Shown: one piece after another, positions 51,882 to 62,837 of the stretch
How positions within the stretch are numbered: the first letter of the stretch is position 1
Layout: every line of letters begins with the position of its first letter
Assembly (NCBI GenBank): GCA_017550655.1
Contig: JAFZOK010000013.1
Location: forward strand, 1 to 64,000
Reading direction: 5' to 3'
Origin: Bacteroidales bacterium
GTDB taxonomy: Bacteria > Bacteroidota > Bacteroidia > Bacteroidales > UBA932
Length of the DNA stretch: 64,000 nucleotides
Notes under the pieces: model-generated
The model's input: only the letters and a program-made list of their open reading frames with translations
The model's database searches: none
What the model was told of the DNA's origin: nothing
Position numbers and translations under genes: made by a program

Positions 51882-54533
51882 TTATTCAAAGAAGAATTCA
51901 GCCTTTGTGAACTGGACGAATCTATTGGATGTTTCTGATGAAGCAACAGTAACGTTGTAAACTATTCTGTAATAGCAATTAGCCCAACTTGCAGTGCCTG
52001 TCTTGTTAATGGTAACATCACCGTTGGCCACAAAGGTTGGGGTAAAGGTTGCAACAATATCGGAAGTTCCAGATTCAGCACCGGCAGCAGAACTGTGGAC
52101 AGTAACCGTCATTGAGTTAACTGTAATATTGGAGGCAGTTCCGTGAGTAATAACGATCTTGTTGACATTATTGGCAATAGCGGTAGTACTGTAAACTGTC
52201 CTATCTACTGCTGTTAAGCTCTTTCCTCCAAGTCTCCAAGGACTCATGTTGGTATTACCCATTACCTTCCAGGAAACATCATTCTGAGTGATTTCTGATT
52301 CTGAAGCATATGCAGCCGTGCCTCCTGTTATAGTGCCATCCAAGATGTATGAAGATAAAGATGGAACAGTAATCTTGAACTGCTTAACCTCCCAGCTCTT
52401 TGTAGCATTACCCTGGAATTCCCACTTGAACTGGATGGTCTTGCCTGCATATTCAGAAGCGTTGATAACAGCGGTCATCCAAGTCCAGTTGTTTGAAGGG
52501 TTTCCGAGGGTTATCTGAGTCCACTCACCGTCATTGATTCTATAATAAGCCTTACCTAGATTCTGATAATTAGTACCCGTTACATTTCCTGTGTGCATGA
52601 ATGAAATGGTTCCTCCGGTAATATTACTCATGTCAAACTTTGGAGAGTAGAATGAAGACAGAACAGCATTGTTTGCTGCCACCCTTCCATAAGTGTTGTT
52701 TACTACCCAGACACCTGCTCCATCATCCACAAACTTGGCATTGTTGCCTTCTGTATCTGTAAGGCTTGCTTCCCAAGTTTCTGAAATTTTTATGGTTTCT
52801 ACTGTTGGTTCTGGAACAGCAACCGGACAAACCTTGGTTACAACTTCACTAGAGATCATGTGCTCTGCTGCAGCAAAGGCCTTGACTGTGGTCGTTTCAT
52901 CTATTGTAAAAGGTCCGTTATATACCTGGGTGGTACCAGCAGGCCCATCACCAGTCTCGTTTATGCCCGGCTCTGTGCCATCTGTTGTGTAGCCAATTAT
53001 TGCATCCGGAGTAGGACAAGTAATCGTAACGGTTTGGGTAGAAGCGTCATAATCAATTACAGGATTTTTTGCCTGAGCCTCTACAAGCTTTTCTCCCTCT
53101 CCGGTACCCTGGAGTTTGTAGAGAGCAACTTTACCCGTTATAGAACTGGTTTCCAAGTACATGTTGAACATCGGAGAACCGTTGTTCGGGTTATAACGCA
53201 TAAAGTTATAGTCCCCGTTTTCTGCGTTAGACTTGAGAACCGCATAGTTTATAGTTCCAGCAGGAGCCACTTCAGTTTCCAGATAAACATTGTAGGAAAC
53301 TTTACCGTCAACTTCATTATAGGTCAACATACCGTTCCCATCTCCTTTAGCTCCTATGTATTGGCCCGATGGTTCTTCGTTCTCAATACAATTGAAAGCT
53401 ACAGTATTGCTTTTTATTCCCTGTTCGAGAATGAATACCTGAACAGAAGGAGACGGATCTTTGATAACGGTACCGTTTTCTTCCTTAGTTACACTGGCAG
53501 CTGCTCTGTTGCCTGTCTTCTGGGTTGTACTGATAGCCTGATCCTCGTCAACAGAAACTATAATAACCTGAGTGTCTTCGAGGAGTTGTTTATAGTCCGT
53601 TACAAGAGTAAATATACGGGCAGATGCAGGGGTAATGCCATCCATATCCAATATAAAGGTGGCTACCTTTCCAGCTATGAAATTTCCTACGTTTGAGTCA
53701 GATAAATTCGGGAAAGAAAAAGTCTTCACATAAGTGCCAACGTCTGTATGCACAGAAACCTTGAGTTCAGTACCCCTTAAGTCAACCGGTCTAATAGCAA
53801 ACCAGAAATTGCGGTCAGGGTTACTATTGGCTACAATATTATCTGTCTTAATGGTAAGAACTTTGGAAGCAGTATATGTATCAAATGTCTTGTCTGTTAC
53901 CTTAAAGTAATAACGTCCTACTATTTCCGTTTCGGCCTCAATATCTACACTGGAAATTGTAACCGTTTCAGGGAAATTTTCCAAGGTAAATCTTCCGTAT
54001 GCTGCTATATGAGAGAAATTAAGGTCAACCGTTGTATTCTCATCCGGCCATTCTGTATAAACAGACGAGATACCTGCCATAACATGAGCGGCTTCATCTA
54101 CTGAAGTATTTGTAGGATACTGAGTAGTAGGGAGATCTGCCGTTACGGAAGAATTGTCGGCAGAAACACCTACAACCACACTGGCTGGGCTCAATGCATA
54201 GAAAATAAACTGGGTAGCACCCGTTGGTTGCTCTAGTTTGGCATTAAACGTAGCTGTATTGCCTGTTCCCTTAGGAGTTACTGTTGCTTCCTTGTAATTC
54301 TTCAGGTTTGCGGAAATCGCTACTTTGTTATTAGCTGTCCAAACGGTAGGAAATTTTCCATCGACCTTCTCACCAAAGTAGGATTTTGTGTCTGGAGTCT
54401 TGGCGTTGAAATTTACAGTTTTCTGAACGCCACTAACCTGTGCCTCATCAGGAGTGTTGTCATTTTTTGAACATCCTGACAGTGAAAGTGCAACTATTGC
54501 AGCTGAACATAAAAGGCTAAAATACTTTTTCAT
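51882..54533 (-). CDS. Cassette 7 surface lipoprotein with CHB_HEX_C-type and sandwich domains
   Basis: 883 residues. GGGAGG lies eight bases before the ATG. Lipobox SLSGC (Cys 21) then S-K-N-D. Fimbrillin-like domain to about 300 (TKSYFGEKVDGKFPTVWTAN near 49-68); shared domain about 308-485 (FTLVTDYKQLLEDTQVIIVS to VALYKLQG); a CHB_HEX_C-type domain about 491-571 (DAIIGYTTDGTEPGINETGD); then a jelly-roll or choice-of-anchor-type sandwich (about 580-730, with FDMSNITGGTISFMHTGN) and a last beta domain to residue 883. No catalytic residues were recognised. It is the first cassette in transcription order. Confidence 0.86.
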   Translation of the reverse strand: MKKYFSLLCSAAIVALSLSGCSKNDNTPDEAQVSGVQKTVNFNAKTPDTKSYFGEKVDGKFPTVWTANNKVAISANLKNYKEATVTPKGTGNTATFNAKLEQPTGATQFIFYALSPASVVVGVSADNSSVTADLPTTQYPTNTSVDEAAHVMAGISSVYTEWPDENTTVDLNFSHIAAYGRFTLENFPETVTISSVDIEAETEIVGRYYFKVTDKTFDTYTASKVLTIKTDNIVANSNPDRNFWFAIRPVDLRGTELKVSVHTDVGTYVKTFSFPNLSDSNVGNFIAGKVATFILDMDGITPASARIFTLVTDYKQLLEDTQVIIVSVDEDQAISTTQKTGNRAAASVTKEENGTVIKDPSPSVQVFILEQGIKSNTVAFNCIENEEPSGQYIGAKGDGNGMLTYNEVDGKVSYNVYLETEVAPAGTINYAVLKSNAENGDYNFMRYNPNNGSPMFNMYLETSSITGKVALYKLQGTGEGEKLVEAQAKNPVIDYDASTQTVTITCPTPDAIIGYTTDGTEPGINETGDGPAGTTQVYNGPFTIDETTTVKAFAAAEHMISSEVVTKVCPVAVPEPTVETIKISETWEASLTDTEGNNAKFVDDGAGVWVVNNTYGRVAANNAVLSSFYSPKFDMSNITGGTISFMHTGNVTGTNYQNLGKAYYRINDGEWTQITLGNPSNNWTWMTAVINASEYAGKTIQFKWEFQGNATKSWEVKQFKITVPSLSSYILDGTITGGTAAYASESEITQNDVSWKVMGNTNMSPWRLGGKSLTAVDRTVYSTTAIANNVNKIVITHGTASNITVNSMTVTVHSSAAGAESGTSDIVATFTPTFVANGDVTINKTGTASWANCYYRIVYNVTVASSETSNRFVQFTKAEFFFE

Positions 54534-54553
54534 ATTTTTTTCCTCCCAAATGT

Positions 54554-54700
54554 TTAGAATCTTCCCCAGTCATCATCGTCAGAAGGTGGTACGTCATCAT
54601 CTGATGAGAATGGAGAGGCCGCAATTAAATCTTCAGTTTCGAGGAGCTCTATCTCGCAAAACGGAGCGAGATACTCTTCCTTTTTGTTTAAGATCTTCAT
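54554..54700 (-). CDS. Cassette 7 small protein, 48 residues
   Basis: Starts MKILNKKEEYLAPFCEIELL and ends DDDVPPSDDDDWGRF. It is the most divergent member but keeps Y-L-A-P-F-C at 10-15, E-D-L-I-A near 25-29, VPP, and a terminal D-W-G. A TATTTTTG box lies at 54779-54786, and the leader contains the hairpin GTCCTC...GAGGAC. Function unknown. Confidence 0.76.
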   Translation of the reverse strand: MKILNKKEEYLAPFCEIELLETEDLIAASPFSSDDDVPPSDDDDWGRF

Positions 54701-54845
54701 GGACTTAAATATTAATAATTATTTGCTTGTTCTGTCTGAGGGACTGTCCTCTTTGAGGACAATAGCCCATAATTCGCTCAAAAATACGAATAATTGTTGA
54801 CAAAGAGAAATAAATCTGCAAAAAGAATATAAATCTGCCTTTGGA

Positions 54846-55346
54846 CTAGCGGATGTAGACGAAGATGTAGTAGAGCATCATTCCGGAGGCGATGAGCTTT
54901 AGGCCAGTGCCGCAAATGAAGCCGGCAAAGGCGCCGAGGGCCGGGACGATGGACTCTCCTGCAGTTTTCTTGGCGAAGATGATCTCGCAGAGGAAGGCTC
55001 CGAGCATAGGGCCGAGGATGATTCCCAGAGGGCCGAAGAAGATGAGGCCGATCAGAAGGCCGGCAAGGGCGCCCCTGGAGGCGTAGGTACTGCCACCGGA
55101 TTTCTTGGTAAGGTAGGATGGGACAATGTAGTCCAGAACAGTTACGACAATGGTAATGACAAGCCAGATGATCAGAAGCCGGGTGGTCATAGGATCCCCG
55201 GCGGAGTCTGTTCCCTTGCCGAAGAAGTAGAGGATGAGCATACCTGCCCAGCTAATTGGAGGGCCTGGAATGACTGGCAGCACGCAGCCGATGACGCCTA
55301 CTACGCCGAGGAAGATTGCCAGTGTTATGATCAGGACGTTTATCAT
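54846..55346 (-). CDS. DUF456 family membrane protein
   Basis: 166 residues with five or six hydrophobic segments. The family is recognised by the start ILGVVGVIGCVLPVIPGPP-like region (GVVGVIGCVLPVIPGPPISW near 15-34) and the glycine-rich GPLGIILGPMLGAFLCEI near 104-121. An inner-membrane protein of unknown function. It lies 33 bases after the secreted-protein gene, probably in one transcript. Confidence 0.9.
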   Translation of the reverse strand: MINVLIITLAIFLGVVGVIGCVLPVIPGPPISWAGMLILYFFGKGTDSAGDPMTTRLLIIWLVITIVVTVLDYIVPSYLTKKSGGSTYASRGALAGLLIGLIFFGPLGIILGPMLGAFLCEIIFAKKTAGESIVPALGAFAGFICGTGLKLIASGMMLYYIFVYIR

Positions 55347-55379
55347 CTGCTCTTCTTCTCTATTTATTTCTATTTTCCC

Positions 55380-56309
55380 TTAATCCCTTCCCTTGTACGG
55401 GTAATCCTTGAGATTGATGTTGCACCAGGCATCTATGAGCTCATTATCCTTGGAATTCAGGGCCTTCTTGTAGAGTTCCCTGATGACCGGGAGATAATTA
55501 AGGCTCCTTCCTTCGCGGAAGGAACTTACTCCAACATCTGTGGTGCCGCCCCATCTGTAGTACATTTCACGGGTGGTGGAGCAGATTCTGGCAAAGGATC
55601 CGGTGTAAGGCTTGAGGTCAGCATCTGTGAGGTGGAGGTAGAAATCAAGCTGCTCCTCTGTGCACTCGGCCAACTGCTCATCTCCGGCTTTCATCTTGGG
55701 ATCCTTTACATAGACGGTTATGCCGTCCTTGAAAACGTATGGCTCATAGTAGCCGGCTGTGTACATTGCTTCATAAACCACTCCCCTTACGGCAAACTGG
55801 GCGCCGCTCTGCCAGCGGATGAAGCGCAGCAGGGTGTTGGTGTACTGGTAGTCCAGGCTGTGGACGGTTTTCCAGCAGGCGGAAATGGTCCAGTAAGCAA
55901 GCTGCTCAGCGGTTGGCATAAGGAGATAGACACGCCCTTTCTTGGGTTTGCCGGTCTTGATGTCCTTGCCCGTGTAATAGGTGTATTCCTTTACAGGGAA
56001 GCCTTCCCAGCCGGGAACATCGTAGTGGGTTGCAACATATTCCTCAGCCATATAGGCGGCCTTGAGAACAACCTCGCATCGCTGAACAAGAGTCTGGAGA
56101 CTGTCTTTGACATACTGCTTTACGGCCTTGTCCTTGAAAGGATTAAGTTTTCTCAGCGATTCGACTTTTTCTCCGTTGGTGGCAAGGAGGTCCTTGTTTG
56201 CAGACTGGGCAGATGCAGAGGCCGGATTCAATGCAAGGAAGAAAGCAAATGCCGCCACAGCAATCGCAGAGGATATGAATTTTATATGTGCATTCTTGCG
56301 GGAGTTCAT
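55380..56309 (-). CDS. Secreted protein of unknown function
   Basis: 309 residues. A long signal peptide (to about 34, SASAQ) is followed by a mostly helical charged protein rich in Tyr and Trp (EYTYYTGKDIKTGKPKKGRV near 108-127; YYRWGGTTDVGVSSFREGRS near 249-268). I recognise no family. It starts 25 bases after the OstA-like gene and precedes the DUF456 gene on the same strand, so an envelope role is likely. Confidence 0.78.
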   Translation of the reverse strand: MNSRKNAHIKFISSAIAVAAFAFFLALNPASASAQSANKDLLATNGEKVESLRKLNPFKDKAVKQYVKDSLQTLVQRCEVVLKAAYMAEEYVATHYDVPGWEGFPVKEYTYYTGKDIKTGKPKKGRVYLLMPTAEQLAYWTISACWKTVHSLDYQYTNTLLRFIRWQSGAQFAVRGVVYEAMYTAGYYEPYVFKDGITVYVKDPKMKAGDEQLAECTEEQLDFYLHLTDADLKPYTGSFARICSTTREMYYRWGGTTDVGVSSFREGRSLNYLPVIRELYKKALNSKDNELIDAWCNINLKDYPYKGRD

Positions 56310-56334
56310 TCTTTGAAGATTTATGAAGATCGTG

Positions 56335-58662
56335 TTATTTTAGCTCCGGGGATTCTTGCTTAAGTTCCGGGGTTTCGTCTTTCTTGTCTGTCTGCTGGTT
56401 TTCAGGCCTGTTGTAGATCATTACAGGACCATCATTGTCCTTGTCCATTTCCATCTGGTGGCGGCCTTCCTCGTCAAGGGCTTTGCGGCGGGCCTCATCG
56501 TCCTTTTCTCTGCGTTCCTTTTCCAGGCGCTCCTGGTCTTCCTTTCTGATTTTCTGGGTGATGGCGCTGGAAGTGGTCAGGATTTCCTTGTATGAATCAG
56601 GGAAGAAATCACGAGTTTGGTTGTAGTATGGGAAGCACTGCTTTGAAAGCTTGCCTCTGGAGGTTGGATGGACCTTGCGGGAAGTCAACTCGCTTCTGGA
56701 TTTGATCAGCTGGTCTTCTCTCCAGTTGAAATCCCTCAGGCGCATCTTTTCTTCTGGAAGCTTGTAAGTTGGTGTAACGTCGCTCTTTACGTTTTGTATG
56801 TAACGGACACGCTCAATGGTCTGGTTTACAATCTTGGCGGTGAGCATACGGCACTCCTTCTGGTTCATAAGGGTGATGACGCTGTCCCTTTCCGCAAGGA
56901 AGATCATCGCCTGGACACCGCCAAGAGCATCAAAACGGTAAACATCGTTGTCCTTGAAATAGGCTACCATTTCCGTGCTCTTGATCTGGTGAAAATGGAT
57001 AGAGTCTTCACGGGATATGATGAATGCGTTTTCTATGAGGTTGGCCTTGTAGATTTCGTTGTTGCGGATGGAAAGCTGTATGCTGTCCGCCGTGAATTGC
57101 GTCTTTTCCTCGTTCCAGAGGACAGGATCGCGGTAGAATCGGGCAATACTATCTATCGTGGTGTATATCAGCGAGTCGCAACGGCCTCTTAAGTCACTTC
57201 TGTATAGTTTTACCTTGTGGTGGACGCTCAGGAATGTAACCGCAGTAGTATCCGGCGGGGCGATGGTGTCCTTTGGAATGCTCAGCGAATCAGCCAGTGC
57301 AAGTGTGTCTTTTGAAGCAAGGGAATCTAGGCCGGAGCGCGCAAGAGTGGAATCCTTGCCAACACGCTGCAAAGATCTGTCGCGATCTAGCATCTGGTCA
57401 AGAGTCTTCTGGTCAATTGGTTGCTTGCCTTCCTGGTTGTCCTGCTTTGGATTTTGCTTTGGAGGAGGAGGGAGAATCTTGCCCATATTCTCCTTGTTGC
57501 GCTTGTAGGCATCCATCCAGGCCTTGTTCTGACGGTTGATATCGTCCATAGGATCAGTGTCAGCCAGTGTGCGACGCTGCCGGGCCTGAGCAACCTCGCT
57601 GCTGTCTATCTGGTTCATCGGGACCTGCCACATTTTCAGGGTATCGCCTGCAATGAACAGGGTATCACGCTTGTATATAGGCTGATTGGTAAGGGAATCA
57701 ACGCCTGTTTTCTCCTCTGAGTACATACCTGCGGCGGCGTTTTCCGTCATATAGAGAAGCATAGGGCGCTGTACATAGACGCCCTTGTCGCCCATGATGA
57801 TGGCACTCTGGGCCTGGTCCCTGACCTGGACGTTATCGTAGAGCTCCGAATTGCCGGACTCGCGGTGGTAATCAATCCATCCGGCCCAGAGTTCCTGGTC
57901 CTGGGTGGCAATGTAGTTGTCTGTCTTCAGGATAAGGGTCTTGCTCCTTGTGGCATACTCCATGTTGTTGGAAAAGAGGGTGTCGCGGCCTCGCCAGGCC
58001 ACAGTATTCTCACCGAACATTGCTACTTCCTGGGCGGAATGGTATTCCACCATCTCGGACTTGAGGAAGATGGAGTCTGAATACATGTTTACGTCGTCGT
58101 TGAACATAAACATCCTCTCGGCTGAATCGTAGATTCCCTCAAGGCCCTCGACGATGTCTCCCTTGGCGGAGCGCATTGCACCACCGTTGTAGAAGGTGGC
58201 AACGCTGTCTGCCGTGTTGTAGTCCAGGAAGCGGGTCTTGAGCTGATCTCCCTTCTTATTGTAGAGCTTTACAATAGTACCTCTGAATTGAACCAGATTA
58301 TCATCTGCGATGTAGGTGGCAAAATCGCTGGTAAGATAGGTGTCATTTTGGATGATCTGGACATGGCCCATGATGTCTATGACGTTGGCATTCACGTCCC
58401 AGGCGGCACTGTCGCACAGAAGGTAAGTGTTGTTGTGGAGGAAGCGGGCGGGCCCTTTCACAACCCTGAAAGGCGCACCGTTTATATCGGTGAGCTTGAT
58501 GGACTTGGCCTCAATCAGACGGACAAGGCTGTCTCGGTCCTGGCCAAAGTCCTGGGCTCCGGCATTGGAGGAGGTAAAGAATATCGCGAGTAAAAGGAAG
58601 AGAGAGCAGAGGAGCGTTCCCCTGCCGCTTCGGATTGCTGCTATGACTCTTCCGGAAAACAT
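56335..58662 (-). CDS. OstA-like (LptA-domain) envelope protein
   Basis: 775 residues. A hydrophobic segment near 16-36 serves as signal. Residues about 55-300 are OstA/LptA-like beta-jellyroll repeats (NNTYLLCDSAAWDVNANVID; VQIIQNDTYLTSDFATYIAD; MVEYHSAQEVAMFGENTVAW), followed by a linker rich in Pro, Gln and Asp, and a second OstA-like stretch about 490-650. The C-terminal 70 residues are a highly charged coiled region (KEDQERLEKERREKDDEARR). The family is linked to lipopolysaccharide transport to the outer membrane. It is 14 bases after the SurA-like gene. Confidence 0.88.
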   Translation of the reverse strand: MFSGRVIAAIRSGRGTLLCSLFLLLAIFFTSSNAGAQDFGQDRDSLVRLIEAKSIKLTDINGAPFRVVKGPARFLHNNTYLLCDSAAWDVNANVIDIMGHVQIIQNDTYLTSDFATYIADDNLVQFRGTIVKLYNKKGDQLKTRFLDYNTADSVATFYNGGAMRSAKGDIVEGLEGIYDSAERMFMFNDDVNMYSDSIFLKSEMVEYHSAQEVAMFGENTVAWRGRDTLFSNNMEYATRSKTLILKTDNYIATQDQELWAGWIDYHRESGNSELYDNVQVRDQAQSAIIMGDKGVYVQRPMLLYMTENAAAGMYSEEKTGVDSLTNQPIYKRDTLFIAGDTLKMWQVPMNQIDSSEVAQARQRRTLADTDPMDDINRQNKAWMDAYKRNKENMGKILPPPPKQNPKQDNQEGKQPIDQKTLDQMLDRDRSLQRVGKDSTLARSGLDSLASKDTLALADSLSIPKDTIAPPDTTAVTFLSVHHKVKLYRSDLRGRCDSLIYTTIDSIARFYRDPVLWNEEKTQFTADSIQLSIRNNEIYKANLIENAFIISREDSIHFHQIKSTEMVAYFKDNDVYRFDALGGVQAMIFLAERDSVITLMNQKECRMLTAKIVNQTIERVRYIQNVKSDVTPTYKLPEEKMRLRDFNWREDQLIKSRSELTSRKVHPTSRGKLSKQCFPYYNQTRDFFPDSYKEILTTSSAITQKIRKEDQERLEKERREKDDEARRKALDEEGRHQMEMDKDNDGPVMIYNRPENQQTDKKDETPELKQESPELK

Positions 58663-58676
58663 ATCGGGTTATTCCC

Positions 58677-60056
58677 CTATTTGGCTTCCTTGATCCAGCC
58701 CTTGCTCTCAAACTGGCAATCGCGGAACATCTCGTCTATGCGGATGAAAGTGGTTTTCTGCTTTTCCTCGACGAATTTCTTGAGGGCTTCCTGCTGCTTG
58801 AGGTTCTGGGCAAAATTCTGGATGACCACAAAGTCGCGGTCAACATCTGCGGTGTGGGACGGGATGATTTCTTCCAGACGAATGATCTTGAAGATGGTCT
58901 GGCCTCTTCCCTCGTTGTCCTGGCTCTCGAACGGAGCGGACAGGTCTCCGATATTCATGTCCTTAAGCACCGCATAGTCAGACGGTTTGAGCATATCCTT
59001 CTCGAAGAAGGTGCTGCCGGTATTCTCATCCACCATCTGGCCTCCGTTCAGATAGGACTTAGGGTCCTCGGAGAACATTCTGGCGGCCCTTTCAAACGTT
59101 ATGCTGTCCGATAGGATGGCGGTGCGGATGCTGTCCAGGCGGGTAAAGCACCTTTCCCTTTCCGCATCGGTGTACTTTGGCTTGAGGAGAATGTGGCGGG
59201 CATTGAACATATCGCCGTTCTTCTCTATCATCTGGATCAGGTGGAATCCGTCCGGAGTCTCCACTATCTGGGAAATCTGCCCTTCCTTGAGGCTCACTGC
59301 TGCATCGGAGAATGCCGGCCAGAACATGGCCTTAGGAGCCATACCCAGCTCTCCGCCTCTCATCGCGGACTCCTTGTCGTCTGAGTAAAGTGCTGCAAGT
59401 GAGGAGAATCTCTCTCCGTTGAGTACTCTCTGGCGGAACTCCAGGAGCTTTTCCTTTACCTCCATAATCGCATCCTCCTTGCTTGGGTAAAGAACGATAT
59501 GGCGCAGACGGTACTGGGTTGAGATTATCGGAAGGGAGTCCTTGTCCACCTTCTTGTAGAAACGGCGCACCTCGCTTGGTGTCAGGTTAGGAACCTTGGA
59601 GATGATATCCCTCTGTTCCTGCTGGATGAGGCTCTGTTCGCCGAGGATTTTCCTCCAGTCCTCCTTCAGGCGGAAGAGAGGTTTCTTGAAATATGCTTCT
59701 ACCTGTTCCTGACCACCCAGACGGTAAAGGACTCCGTCCACCCTTTCCTGAAGCTGAACCTCCACCATATCGGCAGAAATCTGGAGGGAGTCCAGTTTGG
59801 CCTGGTTGAGGAAAAGCTTCTGCTGGAGAGTCTGCTCCAGGATATCGCACCTCATCTTCTTCTCGTCTTGGATAGCGCCGCCGTTGGCCATCAGCAACTG
59901 AACCTGCTCCTCTATCTGGGAGAGCAATATGGATTCGTTGCCTATAAGGGCTACAGTCTTGTCAATGAGTCCGTTCTTGTAAACCTGGGCCTGAACGCTG
60001 CTCAGCGACAGGAACAGGACAGCCGCAACGGCTGCAGTAATTCTTCTAAGGAACAT
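58677..60056 (-). CDS. SurA-like periplasmic peptidyl-prolyl isomerase
   Basis: About 459 residues from the ATG at 60056 (MFLRRITAAVAAVLF). A signal peptide ends near SSVQAQ. The N-terminal helical chaperone region is followed by two parvulin domains: the first near 170-275 (QYRLRHIVLYPSKEDAIMEV; RGGELGMAPKAMFWPAF) and the second near 285-395 (FNARHILLKPKYTDAERERC; LNGGQMVDENTGSTFFEKDM). It assists folding of outer-membrane proteins. It lies between guaB and the OstA-like gene, an order seen in other Bacteroidales. Confidence 0.9.
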   Translation of the reverse strand: MFLRRITAAVAAVLFLSLSSVQAQVYKNGLIDKTVALIGNESILLSQIEEQVQLLMANGGAIQDEKKMRCDILEQTLQQKLFLNQAKLDSLQISADMVEVQLQERVDGVLYRLGGQEQVEAYFKKPLFRLKEDWRKILGEQSLIQQEQRDIISKVPNLTPSEVRRFYKKVDKDSLPIISTQYRLRHIVLYPSKEDAIMEVKEKLLEFRQRVLNGERFSSLAALYSDDKESAMRGGELGMAPKAMFWPAFSDAAVSLKEGQISQIVETPDGFHLIQMIEKNGDMFNARHILLKPKYTDAERERCFTRLDSIRTAILSDSITFERAARMFSEDPKSYLNGGQMVDENTGSTFFEKDMLKPSDYAVLKDMNIGDLSAPFESQDNEGRGQTIFKIIRLEEIIPSHTADVDRDFVVIQNFAQNLKQQEALKKFVEEKQKTTFIRIDEMFRDCQFESKGWIKEAK

Positions 60057-60085
60057 CTTGTATTCTTTTTTCAACTATTTATCTT

Positions 60086-61822
<1,737 letters not shown>

Positions 61823-61926
61823 CGCCTTTTTCTGCCAGGTCCCTCCATTTTCCATGGGACCTGACAGGATTTCCCGCCTTTTTCTGCTAGGTCCCCTGCT
61901 ATTTCATAGGACCTAACAGGTTTTCG
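61823..61926. repeat. Two tandem 52-base palindromic repeats
   Basis: Units 61823-61874 and 61875-61926 both start CGCCTTTTTCTGC and contain an inverted pair: CCAGGTCCC with GGGACCTG in the first and CTAGGTCC with GGACCTAA in the second. The paired bases change together, which points to selection for the hairpin. A further half-unit is at 61667-61681. The second copy runs up to the stop codon of the next gene. Confidence 0.7.
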
Positions 61927-61931
61927 GAAAA

Positions 61932-62822
61932 TTAGTGGGTAGATAGAAACGTACAACGCACGCTGTCCTTGGATACTGTTACGAGTTCATAGCCGGAGTA
62001 GCCCCTTCCAAGCGGACTTCCTACAGGGCCGGCTGTAACAAAGCGGATGCCCTCTGCTGTGGTGTCGTAGTCCATATGGGTGTGCCCGGCAAACACCACA
62101 TCCACCTCGTACTTCTTGAACAGAGCGATATACTCTGCTCTCTTCTTCTTGGGAAAATTGAAGTAATTGTTTTCCTCATCGATATCCTTGAGGATTACCG
62201 GGCAGTGTGTAAACACGAAAGTGTAACGGCATCGCTGAGCCTTACGGAGTTCCTCCTTCAGCCACTCCAGCTGCTCGGCTTCAGCCTGTGCAGCGGCAGC
62301 CTTGTCGGACGGTGAAATCTTAACATCACCACCGCGGTCTTCATCAGAACTGTCCACGATGCAGTTGGAGTCTATGCCTATGAACGCACATCCTTTATGT
62401 TTGAACGAGAAGCGGTCATAACCCCTCAGTGCAAGATAGTTGGAGTGGTTATCCGGTGTCCACGGGCGGATGTCGTGATTGCCCGGAATCTCATACACCG
62501 GAACATCTATCTTCGCACGGTTTGCCCTGTAGATAGAATCTTGGAGAGCATCCCTTTGGTCGTTTACCAGATCCCCGGTAATGATTACGAAATCCGCGCT
62601 GGGCGCACAGTTCTTAGATTTATATCCATGATACTCAGAAGAATTCACCTTTCTCACGGCTTCTGCAAACAAAGAATCCGTGTATACAAATCCCGGAGAC
62701 TTGTCTCTGAAACCTATCTGCGGATCTGTCATCTGAACAAACGAAAACGTCCGCTGGCTGCAACTTCCGGCCAGCAGGGCAGCCATCACTCCCAAAACCG
62801 CAATCAACAATAATCTTTTCAT
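61932..62822 (-). CDS. Metallophosphoesterase lipoprotein
   Basis: About 296 residues from the ATG at 62822 (MKRLLLIAVLGVMAAL). Lipobox LAGSC gives the modified Cys near 21. The calcineurin-type metal motifs are present: MTDPQIGF near 33-40, DFVIITGDLVND near 76-87, EIPGNHDIRPW near 108-118 and FAGHTHMDYD near 241-250. A periplasmic or surface phosphatase or phosphodiesterase; the substrate is unknown. Both flanks carry short palindromic repeats. Confidence 0.9.
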   Translation of the reverse strand: MKRLLLIAVLGVMAALLAGSCSQRTFSFVQMTDPQIGFRDKSPGFVYTDSLFAEAVRKVNSSEYHGYKSKNCAPSADFVIITGDLVNDQRDALQDSIYRANRAKIDVPVYEIPGNHDIRPWTPDNHSNYLALRGYDRFSFKHKGCAFIGIDSNCIVDSSDEDRGGDVKISPSDKAAAAQAEAEQLEWLKEELRKAQRCRYTFVFTHCPVILKDIDEENNYFNFPKKKRAEYIALFKKYEVDVVFAGHTHMDYDTTAEGIRFVTAGPVGSPLGRGYSGYELVTVSKDSVRCTFLSTH

Positions 62823-62837
62823 AAAAAATCTTCTCAA

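Noticed and set aside
38747-54533. Invertible promoters as known for some Bacteroides surface genes
   Set aside because: I looked for matching inverted repeats on both sides of the cassette promoters and saw none; no invertase gene is in the window.
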